DNA from: Alphaproteobacteria bacterium
GTDB lineage: Bacteria; Pseudomonadota; Alphaproteobacteria; Micropepsales; Micropepsaceae
Reading direction: 5' to 3'
Length of the DNA: 34,598 nucleotides
NCBI GenBank assembly: GCA_023259375.1
Contig: JAHFQC010000058.1
Location: forward strand, 1 to 34,598
Shown: positions 10,401 to 17,458 of the stretch, in pieces
Numbering within the stretch: the first letter of the stretch is position 1
Layout of the letters: the number at the start of each line of letters is the position of its first letter
Notes under the pieces: model-generated
What the model saw: only the letters and a program-made list of their open reading frames with translations
What the model was told of the DNA's origin: nothing
Databases searched by the model: none
Position numbers and translations under genes: made by a program

Positions 10401-10634
10401 CGCCTCGGCAGCCGACATGTTGCCGTACACCGCCGCGGCGTTGCGGTCGCGCACTGCGTCGGGTGCGAAGAGAATGTTCACCCCGGTCTGGTGCGCGATC
10501 TCCTTGAGCGATTGGGACAGGGGCTGGGCCGGCACATGAATCTCGCCCGCACAGGCGATAGTGCCGCACGCCGCCAACATCGCCGTTGCCCAGAGGCCCG
10601 ACCGACGATGTCCCGGTGTTTTGCCCCCGACCAT
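7440..10634 (-). CDS. TonB-dependent transducer with STN domain (FecA-like signalling receptor)
   Basis: This is a 1064-residue outer-membrane receptor. After a signal peptide (about residues 1-29) comes an STN domain (residues 31-102, VPAQPLSQSLKEIAHQTGVN...), the periplasmic signalling module that contacts a FecR protein. A TonB box-like segment ETVIVTG (about 129-135) and the plug domain follow (LIDAITYEDAGRFPDANLATAL...IPGVTVNR, then a VRGFGP motif), and the rest is beta-barrel. The barrel ends in HYRL rather than the usual terminal Phe/Trp. The plug resembles the large TIGR01782-type receptors linked to carbohydrate uptake, not classical siderophore receptors, but the substrate cannot be read from sequence. 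It is the last gene of a sigma factor-FecR-receptor series, which makes it a surface sensor as well as a transporter. Confidence 0.92.
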   Translation of the reverse strand: MVGGKTPGHRRSGLWATAMLAACGTIACAGEIHVPAQPLSQSLKEIAHQTGVNILFAPDAVRDRNAAAVYGNMSAAEAINRVLAGSNLEVVSDGIGGLVVRPSAPVVHPAQPEMTDTTTPIPVPAREAETVIVTGIRGSLQRNLAIKRNAVGLIDAITYEDAGRFPDANLATALMRIPGVTVNRAVTSLSGINSSTGEPTEITVRGFGPIFNDTLFEGRKIPSGVSSRSFDFSALNSDLVQEVDVLKSPDPSLSAGAIGATINVIYPKPLDTGRRLAASASTTYTPEAGHFTPNGNVLVSDTFAGGRLGVLVAAAYAETKSRSNEASVWGWEGTYLDPCQFAGPTNACEPARHPDTTRPVWYVQDYGVYQIRNWQMRENALAVLQWQPSSRILATINGSFSRNDLKERQSGYAIWNNASEMRRVTTSDNGTVTGFVRANTPTDFDAQVNEQVLQSYDLGANLRITPDDHFTILADLDIALSSLNPGGQLGEYSADIGYGPSTATGINGSDIGIAVTAGGNHVLPHYTAYGPHGDAARFLDPSLLGSHVIVMMSQRNRYLVNQAKLEVSWNADPMRITAGFHSLSNHMKLASYQDFANNYWQAFSGYGPASRNTYPTGAAAGLPAGVALPANLFTGSFATANFIAGWRGAEALPPRILAFDPAAVISYIESLGNPVTPTAVPGFNWGCCSPAYQGKFSMVLDPANYQRIEEDNYAGYLVVAGRSAVGRMPLQYHAGLRAEFTNLTSSGISRLPVALSVMPSDHTAFQVDYAAERPVSTSRGYYYILPNIDLTLELSDAINLRFSASRTLTRPPLNYLTPIMNLTASERVGSLVATGGNSELMPYLSDNLDIAADWYYAPNSYVSINSFLKNVTNFIVSSAKSQTINNVVDPTTGAPAQFRVSSYVNGPTAYVYGLELAVQHEFGDTGFGFQANGTLVGSNKPYNPHDLTTSGFAVTGLADSANLIAFYDKGGFQFRIAANWRDSYLDHFGQQQNYSAFGAEPTFVDSSWNIDMSTSYALSGNIDAYCEVMNVLNTTYSTRGRFAEQVLDVIDYGRRVTVGLHYRL

Positions 10635-10699
10635 GTGCCCCCTCGAGGCGGATGACCCGCCTGACCTCGCTGAAGGCCAGGGATCTTCTCGCCCCTGCC

Positions 10700-11635
10700 T
10701 CAGGCCCCTTTTATCTGGGCCGGATTCGGTTCCAGCCTGACTTTGTCCTTCTCGATCTCCAGTATGACTGGAAGCAGGCTCGCAATGGAATGGGCAAACG
10801 CGACATTGTCGCCGACCCTATAGACGCCGCTGATCCGCAGCTTGGCGACGTTCGTGTCGGCGATCGCGATCTTCACGACCGAATAGCGATTCATCTCTCG
10901 GATTGCTTCGGCGAGGGTCTCATTATCGAAAACAACCTGCCCGGTTTGCCAGGCGAGCAGCGGTGCAAGCTTAGGCCGGTCAATTCGACTCCCCTGGGTC
11001 CGGCCGACGAAGCGATCTCCCGCAAGCAGGTGGTGCATAGTCTTCCCGTCTGCTGAAACTTCTGCCGCGCCCTGGGTCAGAATCACACAAACCGCGTCCC
11101 CATCTCGCCGGATGTCGAAGGTGCATTGCCTTGCAATAACCTGATCGGCCGCCGCATCGACGACAAAGGGGCGTGCGTCGTTCTCCTTCAGGTGGAAATT
11201 GCAGCGCCCTCGTGCCAAGGCAACGGCGCGGGTGGTGTTGTCGAAATGGGCACGGAGTTTGGTGTCCGCGTCCAAGAAGGCTTGGGTCCCGTCTGGCAGC
11301 ACAACGTGCTTCTGTTCGCCGACGCCCGTTTCATACGTCCCGGCTGCCGCTTGCTGCCAAACGGCAAAAATAACGCCGCAGGCCGCCAGCGATCCTGCCG
11401 CGGCCAAAAGGGCACGCCGGTGCGGGCGCCGGGATATGGTGATCGGCTCGTCCCAGGCCGCGCCCGTTGCTTCCCAAATCTCGGTGACACTTTCGAATGC
11501 CGTGGCGTGGCGCGTGTCTTTGGCAAGCCAAACGCGAAACGCAGTCTCGTCGGCGTGACTCTTGTCGTCGGCCCTAAGGCGCGCCAGCCATGCCGCCGCC
11601 TCAGCTCGGATTTCCTGGGAAATATTGGTTACCAA
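10700..11635 (-). CDS. FecR-family anti-sigma/sigma regulator
   Basis: The 311-residue protein spans the inner membrane once and relays the receptor signal to the ECF sigma factor. An N-terminal DUF4880 helix set (EAAAWLARLRAD...FRVWLAKDTRHATAFESVTEIW, residues 10-55) faces the cytoplasm. A Trp at about position 61, a basic patch and a transmembrane segment (about 75-93) follow. The periplasmic part holds a FecR domain (VVLPDGTQAFLDADTKL from about residue 110) and a C-terminal STN-like region (LAEAIREMNRYS...LRISGVYRV). The start appears to be a TTG only seven bases beyond the sigma factor stop, so translation is probably coupled to it; no ATG or GTG lies nearby in frame. The 65-bp gap to the receptor gene shows no obvious terminator. 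Confidence 0.9.
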   Translation of the reverse strand: MVTNISQEIRAEAAAWLARLRADDKSHADETAFRVWLAKDTRHATAFESVTEIWEATGAAWDEPITISRRPHRRALLAAAGSLAACGVIFAVWQQAAAGTYETGVGEQKHVVLPDGTQAFLDADTKLRAHFDNTTRAVALARGRCNFHLKENDARPFVVDAAADQVIARQCTFDIRRDGDAVCVILTQGAAEVSADGKTMHHLLAGDRFVGRTQGSRIDRPKLAPLLAWQTGQVVFDNETLAEAIREMNRYSVVKIAIADTNVAKLRISGVYRVGDNVAFAHSIASLLPVILEIEKDKVRLEPNPAQIKGA

Positions 11636-11642
11636 CGCCTTA

Positions 11643-12128
11643 TCACCAGCCTTGTGTCCAATTGGTCAAAAACAGCGTGGCCTTTGCGATATGCTTCTCC
11701 ACGGCGCTCTGGCTGATGCCGAAATGAACTGCAATTTCGCGATATTTCATTTCCTGCAGCCGGTGCATCAAAAAGATCTCCCGCGTCCGTGGCGTTAGTT
11801 TGGCGAGGCCTTCCTTCACCCTAGCTAGACGCGCGCGCGCCGCTAATACCTCATCTTGCAACGGCGCGTCGTCGGGCCGCTGAACGTCCTGGTTGTCGCC
11901 GCAGGGTTGCTGCAGCCGTTCGTGCCGGTGGATGTCGATGGCGATATTGGTAGCCGTGCGCAGGAGAAATGCGCTCGGATTATCAACCACATGCCCGGAG
12001 CGATAGTGCTCGAGACGGATATAGGCACTGTGCAGCAAGTCTTCGGCATCGCCGCGTCCACGGGTGTGACGAGACACCAGCTTCAGCAGTTTGTCCCAAT
12101 AAGCGCGACTGGATGGCTCTTCGGCCAT
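11643..12128 (-). CDS. ECF sigma factor, FecI-like
   Basis: The protein is short (161 residues), with sigma region 2 (DAEDLLHSAYIRL and NPSAFLLRTATNIAIDIHR, about residues 27-70) and region 4 helix-turn-helix (LTPRTREIFLMHRLQEMKYREIA plus HFGISQSAVEKHIAKA, about 109-150). This is the FecI/iron-starvation-like group that works with a FecR partner and an STN receptor, and those genes follow directly. It presumably transcribes the receptor gene when ligand binds outside. The ATG at 12128 is preceded by a GGGGGGAGA run very close to the start. An extended -10 promoter is visible just upstream. Confidence 0.93.
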   Translation of the reverse strand: MAEEPSSRAYWDKLLKLVSRHTRGRGDAEDLLHSAYIRLEHYRSGHVVDNPSAFLLRTATNIAIDIHRHERLQQPCGDNQDVQRPDDAPLQDEVLAARARLARVKEGLAKLTPRTREIFLMHRLQEMKYREIAVHFGISQSAVEKHIAKATLFLTNWTQGW

Positions 12129-12141
12129 TCTCTCCCCCCGA

Positions 12142-12160
12142 TGCGCAAATTATATCAGCG
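12142..12160 (-). promoter_or_regulatory. Extended -10 promoter of the ECF sigma gene
   Basis: Read on the minus strand, TGATATAAT contains a perfect TATAAT (plus-strand 12149-12154) with the TG of an extended -10 element. A TTGACG lies 23 bases upstream, too far for a normal -35, so the extended -10 probably compensates. The transcript leader would be only about 15 bases before the ATG at 12128, which leaves room for the purine-rich ribosome-binding site and little else. Confidence 0.5.
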
Positions 12161-12266
12161 GTTCGAAGGGTCCTGGACGTCAAATTTTCTCGATGGAAAC
12201 GCGGCGGTGGTCGGCACAATCCTCAGACATATGAGGCGTTTTTGCTCAATCCGTTCGCCGTAACAG

Positions 12267-12305
12267 AACTCTCGCGACGGCGCTAACTGCGCCCTCGCGA
12301 GAGTT
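12267..12305 (-). terminator. Long GC-rich hairpin after the RND operon
   Basis: AACTCTCGCGA (12267-12277) pairs with TCGCGAGAGTT (12295-12305) over 11 bp. After one C-C mismatch the stem continues five more base pairs (GGCGC with GCGCC) to a five-base loop TAACT. It lies about 35 bp past the stop of the RND permease gene and upstream of the sigma factor promoter on the same strand, so it should separate the two transcription units. The run after the stem is only weakly T-rich (TTCTGTT). Confidence 0.65.
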
Positions 12306-12339
12306 TACCAAATCACCCGGTGACGAAACGACGCGTGGT

Positions 12340-15300
12340 TCACTCCGCTGGCGAGACGGCTCCGCCCGGGGCATTGCGGCGTGCCGGCGAGGTCAACCGG
12401 ACCTCCAGCATCCGGAGCAAGACATAGAAGACGGGCGTGAGGAACAGTCCGAAGAAGGTCACGCCCAGCATGCCGAAGAATACCGCAACACCCATGGCGT
12501 GCCGCATTTCGGCGCCGGCGCCGGTGGAGAGCGCCAGCGGCACCACACCCATGATGAAGGCGAACGAGGTCATCAGGATCGGCCGCAGTCGTAGCCGTGC
12601 TGCCTCCACCGCTGCCGCCACGATGCTGCGGCCCTGATGTTCGAGGTCGCGGGCGAATTCGACGATCAAGATGGCGTTCTTGGAGGCGAGCCCGATCAGC
12701 ACGAACAGTCCGATTTGGGTGAAAACGTTGTTCTCGCCGCCGGTTAGCCAGACACCCATGACTGCCGAAAACAGACACATCGGCACGATCAGAATAATGG
12801 CGAGCGGCAAGACCAGGCTTTCATATTGTGCCGCCAGCACCAGGAAGACGAGCAGTACGCACAGGGGGAAGACGAGCAACGCTGTATTGCCTGCGAGGAT
12901 CTGCTGGTAGGTCAGGTCGGTCCATTCGTAGCGCATGCCCTTGGGCAGCGTCTGGTCGAGGATCTTCGTGATCGCCGCCTGCGCCTGGCCGCTCGAATAG
13001 CCGGGTGCCGGCGCGCCGTTGAGGTCGGCAGAACGGAAGCCGTTGTAGCGGGTGGCGCTGTCGGGTCCGACGGTTTCCGACACTCTGATCACCGATCCGA
13101 GCGGGACCATCTCGCCGGCGGCATTTTTGGTCCGAAGCTTCAGGATATCGGCGGGATTGGAGCGGAACGGCGCATCGGCCTGAGCGATCACCTGATAGGT
13201 GCGGCCGAACTTATTGAAGTCGTTGACGTAGATCGACCCCAGATAGATCTGCATGGTATCGAACACGTCCTGGACCGAGACACCGAGTTGCAGTGCACGG
13301 GTGCGGTCGAGATCAGCATCGAGCTGCGGCACCCCAATGTTGAAGTTCGAGAACACGCCCCCGAGCTCCGGCGTTTGGCGCGCTTTCATCGCTACCGCCT
13401 TCATCGCGGCGTCGAGCGCCTCGTAGCCTTGGTCGGTGCGGTCCTCCACCTGCAGCTTGAAGCCGCCGATTTGGCCGAGGCCCTGGACGGGCGGCGGCGG
13501 GAACACGGCGACGATTGCGCCTTTGATGCCGAGATATTTCATCTGCAGACTTTGCGAGATCGCCTGACCAGACAGTTTTGCGCCCGGCCGATCCGCAAAG
13601 GGTTTCAGCGTGACGAACACGATGCCGGCCGACGGGCTGGTGATGAAGCCGTTGATCGACAGGCCCGGGAACGCCACTGCGCTTTCCACGCCTGGCTCTT
13701 TGAGGGCGATGTCCGACATCTGCCGGATCACGGATTCCGTGCGGTTGAGTGTGGCGCCCTCCGGCAATTGCGCGAAGCTGACGAGATACTGCTTGTCCTG
13801 CAAGGGCACGAACCCCGGCGGCACCAACTGGAAGCCGACATAGGTGAGCCCGAGCAATACCGCATAGACGACGATGGCCCGCGATTTGTGGCGCAGGGTG
13901 GTGTTCACGCCGCGGCTATAGCGGTCCGAACCCGAATGGAAGAGGCGATTGAAGCCGCGGAACAGCGGGCCGCCGAAGCGATCCATTTTGCGCGTCAGCC
14001 AATCCTTGGGCGCGTGCGGCGATCTGAGCAGCAGCGCCGCCAGAGCGGGCGACAGAGTCAGAGAGTTGAACGCCGAGATGATGGTCGAGAACGCGATGGT
14101 CAGCGCGAACTGGCGATAGAACTCGCCCGTCAGCCCCGAGATAAACGCCACCGGTACGAACACCGCGCACAGCACCAAGGCGATGGCGATGATCGGACCG
14201 GTCACCTCGCGCATGGCGCGTAAGGTGGCGTCATGCGGTGTCAGCCCGTCCTCAATGCCGCGCTGGACGTTCTCCACCACCACAATGGCGTCGTCGACCA
14301 CAATGCCGATGGCCAGCACAAGTCCGAACAGCGACAGAGCGTTGATCGAAAAGCCGAACAAGTACATCGCCGCAAAGGTGCCGATAATGGACACCGGCAC
14401 TGCCAACAGCGGAATGATCGAGGCGCGCCATGTCTGCAGGAACAGGATCACCACCAAGACGACGAGCGCCACAGCTTCGAGCAGCGTATGCACGACCGCT
14501 TCGATGGATCCGCGCACGAACACGGTCGGATCGTAGACAATGCGGTATTCGACGCCGGCCGGGAAGTTCTTCGACAGTTCCGCCATGGTGGCGCGAACCT
14601 TGTCGGAAATCTGGATCGCGTTGGAGCCCGGCGCCTGGAAGATCGGGATCGCCACCGCCGGCTGATTGTCGAGCAGGGAGCGAAGCCCGAATTGCGAGGC
14701 ATCGATTTCCACCCGCGCGACATCTTTGAGCCGCGTGACGACGCCACCGTCCTGTTTGATAATGATGTCGGAGAACTCTTCCGGGTCCGAGAGGCGCCCG
14801 TGCGCATTGATCGGCAGCTGCAGTTCGCCACCCTTGCCATAGGGCGGGCCGTTGATGACGCCGGCCGCGACCTGCACGTTCTGACGCCGCACTGCCGTGA
14901 TGAGTTCGTCCGCGGTGATGCCGCGTTCGGCCATCTTGTCCGGATTAAGCCAGAGGCGCATGGCGTAATCGCCCGAGCCGAAAATCTGGACCGAACCGAC
15001 GCCATCGATCTTGGCAAGCTGGTCCTTGACGTTCAGCACCGCGTAATTGCGCAAATACAGCGTGTCGTAGTGCTTGTTTGGCGAGATCAGGTGCACGACC
15101 ATGGTGAGGTCGGGCGAGCTCTTCTCAGTGGTGACGCCGAGACTGCGCGTGACATCGGGAAGACGCGGCAGAGCCTGATTGACGCGGTTCTGGACGATCT
15201 GCTGGGCCAGATTGGGATCGGTGCCCAGCTTGAACGTCACCGTCAAGGTGAGTTGTCCGTCGCTTGCCGCCTGGGAGGACATGTACAGCATGCCCTCGGC

Positions 15301-15519
15301 GCCCTGGATCTGCTCCTCCAGCGGCGTGGCAACGGTTTCAGCGATCACCTTCGGATTGGCGCCGGGGAACTGCGCGCGCACCACGACCGACGGCGGCACG
15401 ACCTCGGGGTATTCCGAGATCGGGAGCTGAAAGAGAGCAATCAATCCGGCCAGGAAGATCGCGACCGAGATGACACCGGCGAAGATCGGCCGGTCGACGA
15501 AAAACCGAGACAGATTCAT
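12340..15519 (-). CDS. RND multidrug efflux permease, HAE1 family (MexF/AcrB-like)
   Basis: This 1059-residue inner-membrane proton/drug antiporter follows the AcrB/MexF family over its full length. It starts with MNLSRFFVDRPIFAGVISV and the first helix, has two large periplasmic porter loops (PEVVPPSVVVRAQFPGA... and the C-terminal half loop with FVPLQDKQYLV), and the paired Asp motif in TM4 (GIVVDDAIVVVENV) that carries the proton relay. The C-terminal half contains the GLASKNAILIVEFA segment and ends with twelve helices in total. MexF-like features point to hydrophobic antibiotics or plant phenolics as substrates, but specificity is not readable. It lies 30 bp after the adaptor gene. No outer-membrane TolC/OprM-type gene accompanies the pair. 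Confidence 0.95.
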   Translation of the reverse strand: MNLSRFFVDRPIFAGVISVAIFLAGLIALFQLPISEYPEVVPPSVVVRAQFPGANPKVIAETVATPLEEQIQGAEGMLYMSSQAASDGQLTLTVTFKLGTDPNLAQQIVQNRVNQALPRLPDVTRSLGVTTEKSSPDLTMVVHLISPNKHYDTLYLRNYAVLNVKDQLAKIDGVGSVQIFGSGDYAMRLWLNPDKMAERGITADELITAVRRQNVQVAAGVINGPPYGKGGELQLPINAHGRLSDPEEFSDIIIKQDGGVVTRLKDVARVEIDASQFGLRSLLDNQPAVAIPIFQAPGSNAIQISDKVRATMAELSKNFPAGVEYRIVYDPTVFVRGSIEAVVHTLLEAVALVVLVVILFLQTWRASIIPLLAVPVSIIGTFAAMYLFGFSINALSLFGLVLAIGIVVDDAIVVVENVQRGIEDGLTPHDATLRAMREVTGPIIAIALVLCAVFVPVAFISGLTGEFYRQFALTIAFSTIISAFNSLTLSPALAALLLRSPHAPKDWLTRKMDRFGGPLFRGFNRLFHSGSDRYSRGVNTTLRHKSRAIVVYAVLLGLTYVGFQLVPPGFVPLQDKQYLVSFAQLPEGATLNRTESVIRQMSDIALKEPGVESAVAFPGLSINGFITSPSAGIVFVTLKPFADRPGAKLSGQAISQSLQMKYLGIKGAIVAVFPPPPVQGLGQIGGFKLQVEDRTDQGYEALDAAMKAVAMKARQTPELGGVFSNFNIGVPQLDADLDRTRALQLGVSVQDVFDTMQIYLGSIYVNDFNKFGRTYQVIAQADAPFRSNPADILKLRTKNAAGEMVPLGSVIRVSETVGPDSATRYNGFRSADLNGAPAPGYSSGQAQAAITKILDQTLPKGMRYEWTDLTYQQILAGNTALLVFPLCVLLVFLVLAAQYESLVLPLAIILIVPMCLFSAVMGVWLTGGENNVFTQIGLFVLIGLASKNAILIVEFARDLEHQGRSIVAAAVEAARLRLRPILMTSFAFIMGVVPLALSTGAGAEMRHAMGVAVFFGMLGVTFFGLFLTPVFYVLLRMLEVRLTSPARRNAPGGAVSPAE

Positions 15520-15549
15520 GATTGCTCTCTTCTCAAACTTCTCAAACGA

Positions 15550-16707
15550 TCAGCGGGCTGCCAGCTTCGACTGCACCGAGACCGGTGCACCCAATGCGAT
15601 ATGCTGCACGCCGTCGACAATGACTTGGTCGCCGGTCTTCAGACCGCTCAAGACGATCCGCTCGCCACCGACCGTTGCGCCCAACTTGACTTCGCGCACT
15701 TCGGCTTTGTCGCCTTTGCCAACGACATAGACGAACTTCTTGTTGAGGTCGGCGACAACCGCGCGTTCCGGAACCGTGATCGCATTGCGATGATCACCGG
15801 CACCGAGTCTCACCGCGATGAACATGCCTGGAACCAGACTACCATCGGCATTATCGAACTTGGCGCGGGCGCGGATGGTCCCCGAACCGGTGTCGATTTT
15901 GTTATCGAAGCTGTAGACTGTGCCTTTGTAGACGTGATCTTCCACGCCCTGCACGGTCATCTCGACCGGCAACTGCTGCTCGTCGGCCGCCGTCTCCGCG
16001 CGGGCGTGGACAGTGTTCAGGTATGTCTGCTCATCGACTTCGAAATCGGCATAGATGCCGTCATTGGAAACGATCGATGCGAGCAGTGGAGCATTGGGAG
16101 CAGTCGTCACCAGATTGCCCAGTGTCATTTCGGGCCGGCTGATGCGCCCTGAGATAGGTGCCTTAACGTAAGCATGATCAACATCGACTGCAGCTTGGTG
16201 AAGTGCTGCTTCCGCAACGGCGACATTAGCGATTGCCACCTGGTGAGCATTGACGCGCTGGTCATACATGCTGCGTGCGATGGCATTGGCCTTGATGAGG
16301 CCGTTGCCGCGTTCCAGTTCGGTTTTTGCCAGCGCCGCATTGGCTCGCGCCGATGCGAGGTCTGCCTTAGCTTTCGCAAGAGCAGCTTCATAGGGTCTCG
16401 GATCGATCACCAGGAGTATTTGCCCAGCCTTGACGATCTGGCCGTCCTTGAAGCGGATATCAGTGATGCGCCCGCTTACTTCAGGCCGGATCTCGGCGTA
16501 ATCGACCGCATTGAGGCGGCCCGAGAACTGAGACCACAACTGCACGTCATGCGGCTCGGCGCGGGCGACGCCGACCGGTACGGCCTGCGGGGCGTTTTGC
16601 GCCGCTTTGGCGCTGGTCCCGATGCCAAAAACGAACGGGATTGCCAGCAGCACCCCCAGTGCCACAGCAAGAAAAACCCTCGGATGTTTGCGGACTATTG
16701 CAACCAT
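15550..16707 (-). CDS. RND efflux periplasmic adaptor (membrane fusion protein, MexE-like)
   Basis: The 385-residue adaptor has an N-terminal membrane anchor or uncleaved signal (residues 10-33), then the lipoyl/barrel-sandwich halves (VSGRITDIRFKDGQIVKAGQILLVIDPRPYEAAL and YVKAPISGRISRP) flanking an alpha-helical hairpin (KAKADLASARANAALAKTELERG to VAEAALHQAAVDVDHA). A beta-barrel and a membrane-proximal domain ending ...VVDGVQHIALGAPV follow. No lipobox Cys is seen. It links the permease to an outer-membrane channel. The ATG has GGAG eight bases upstream. It is divergent from the tetR gene, whose product likely represses it. Confidence 0.94.
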   Translation of the reverse strand: MVAIVRKHPRVFLAVALGVLLAIPFVFGIGTSAKAAQNAPQAVPVGVARAEPHDVQLWSQFSGRLNAVDYAEIRPEVSGRITDIRFKDGQIVKAGQILLVIDPRPYEAALAKAKADLASARANAALAKTELERGNGLIKANAIARSMYDQRVNAHQVAIANVAVAEAALHQAAVDVDHAYVKAPISGRISRPEMTLGNLVTTAPNAPLLASIVSNDGIYADFEVDEQTYLNTVHARAETAADEQQLPVEMTVQGVEDHVYKGTVYSFDNKIDTGSGTIRARAKFDNADGSLVPGMFIAVRLGAGDHRNAITVPERAVVADLNKKFVYVVGKGDKAEVREVKLGATVGGERIVLSGLKTGDQVIVDGVQHIALGAPVSVQSKLAAR

Positions 16708-16718
16708 GATGCCGCTCC

Positions 16719-16798
16719 ATTATTTTGTAATGAACGACACAGATAAGGTCGCGCTACGGTTCTTCAAGAGCGTTTCTGTAACCGGTGGTACAAATAAT
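16719..16798. promoter_or_regulatory. Divergent promoter/operator region of the RND pump and TetR gene
   Basis: The 112-bp divergent region carries an AT-rich block near each gene: TACAAAATAAT on the minus strand (16719-16729) before the adaptor gene and TACAAATAAT on the plus strand (16789-16798) before tetR. These near-identical blocks face outward and could be -10 regions or paired regulator half-sites. Overlapping the second is the imperfect palindrome TGTAACCGGTGGTACA (16777-16792), with matching outer arms TGTA/TACA, which is of the size a TetR dimer binds. Assignment of either site to this TetR is inference from position. Confidence 0.45.
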
Positions 16799-16819
16799 TT
16801 GCATGGGAGGTCCTGACGA

Positions 16820-17443
16820 ATGGGTCGTCACCGCGAGTTCGATGTCGAAGAAGCCCTGGCTGCGGCGCAGAAAGTGTTCTGGCTCAAGGGATATGATGGC
16901 ACGTCGATCAGCGATCTGACGGAAGCGATGGGTATCAACTCGCCCAGCCTTTACGCAGCGTTTGGCTCGAAACAGGGCTTATACAAAGCGGTGCTCAACC
17001 ATTACGACGCTTCGCGCGAAAAGGGACTCACGAAGATTCTTGCCGAGCCAACGGCAAAGGACGTCGCGTCGCGCTACCTCTCAGCCCTCGCTGACTACGC
17101 CACCGATAAGAAGCACCCGCCGGGTTGCCTGATGATCAAAGCCGGACTTACGCCGGGAGATAGCGAAATCGCCAAGCAACTCGCCCGTCATAAGGCTGCG
17201 ATGGAATTGGCTTTGCGCGAGCGTTTTGAATGCGCCAAGCGGCAGGGCGACCTGCCAAAGGAGGCGAGCGCCACGGCGCTGATGCGCTACCTAATGGCTA
17301 TTGGTAGCGGGCTATGCGTTCAGGCAGCCGCGGGCGCAAGCCGCGAGGAGTTGCGCGCCATCGCCGATCTGGCGTTGGCGGGATTTCCGCACACCGAAAA
17401 GAAAAAGACGGCCGTTCGCAAACTCGCACCGGCCGCCGTTTAG
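16820..17443 (+). CDS. TetR-family transcriptional regulator
   Basis: This is a 207-residue repressor. The N-terminal DNA-binding domain is clear (FDVEEALAAAQKVFWLKGYDGTSISDLTEAMGINSPSLYAAFGSKQGLYKAV, residues 7-58), with the helix-turn-helix at about 31-50. The C-terminal ligand domain contains HPPGCLMIKAG and a helix with a GSGLCVQAAAGASREELRAIA segment, a pattern common in regulators of efflux pumps. The ATG is preceded by GGGAGGTCCTGACG, with GGAGG about nine bases away. Divergence from the RND pair makes those genes its likely target and itself a second one. It ends 15 bp from the convergent phosphorylase gene with no clear terminator between them. Confidence 0.92.
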   Translation: MGRHREFDVEEALAAAQKVFWLKGYDGTSISDLTEAMGINSPSLYAAFGSKQGLYKAVLNHYDASREKGLTKILAEPTAKDVASRYLSALADYATDKKHPPGCLMIKAGLTPGDSEIAKQLARHKAAMELALRERFECAKRQGDLPKEASATALMRYLMAIGSGLCVQAAAGASREELRAIADLALAGFPHTEKKKTAVRKLAPAAV

Positions 17444-17458
17444 CGAAGTGAAAGTTGT

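Noticed and set aside
14233..16152. Plus-strand open frame of 639 codons
   Set aside because: It is antisense to the RND permease and adaptor, both of which are certain genes.
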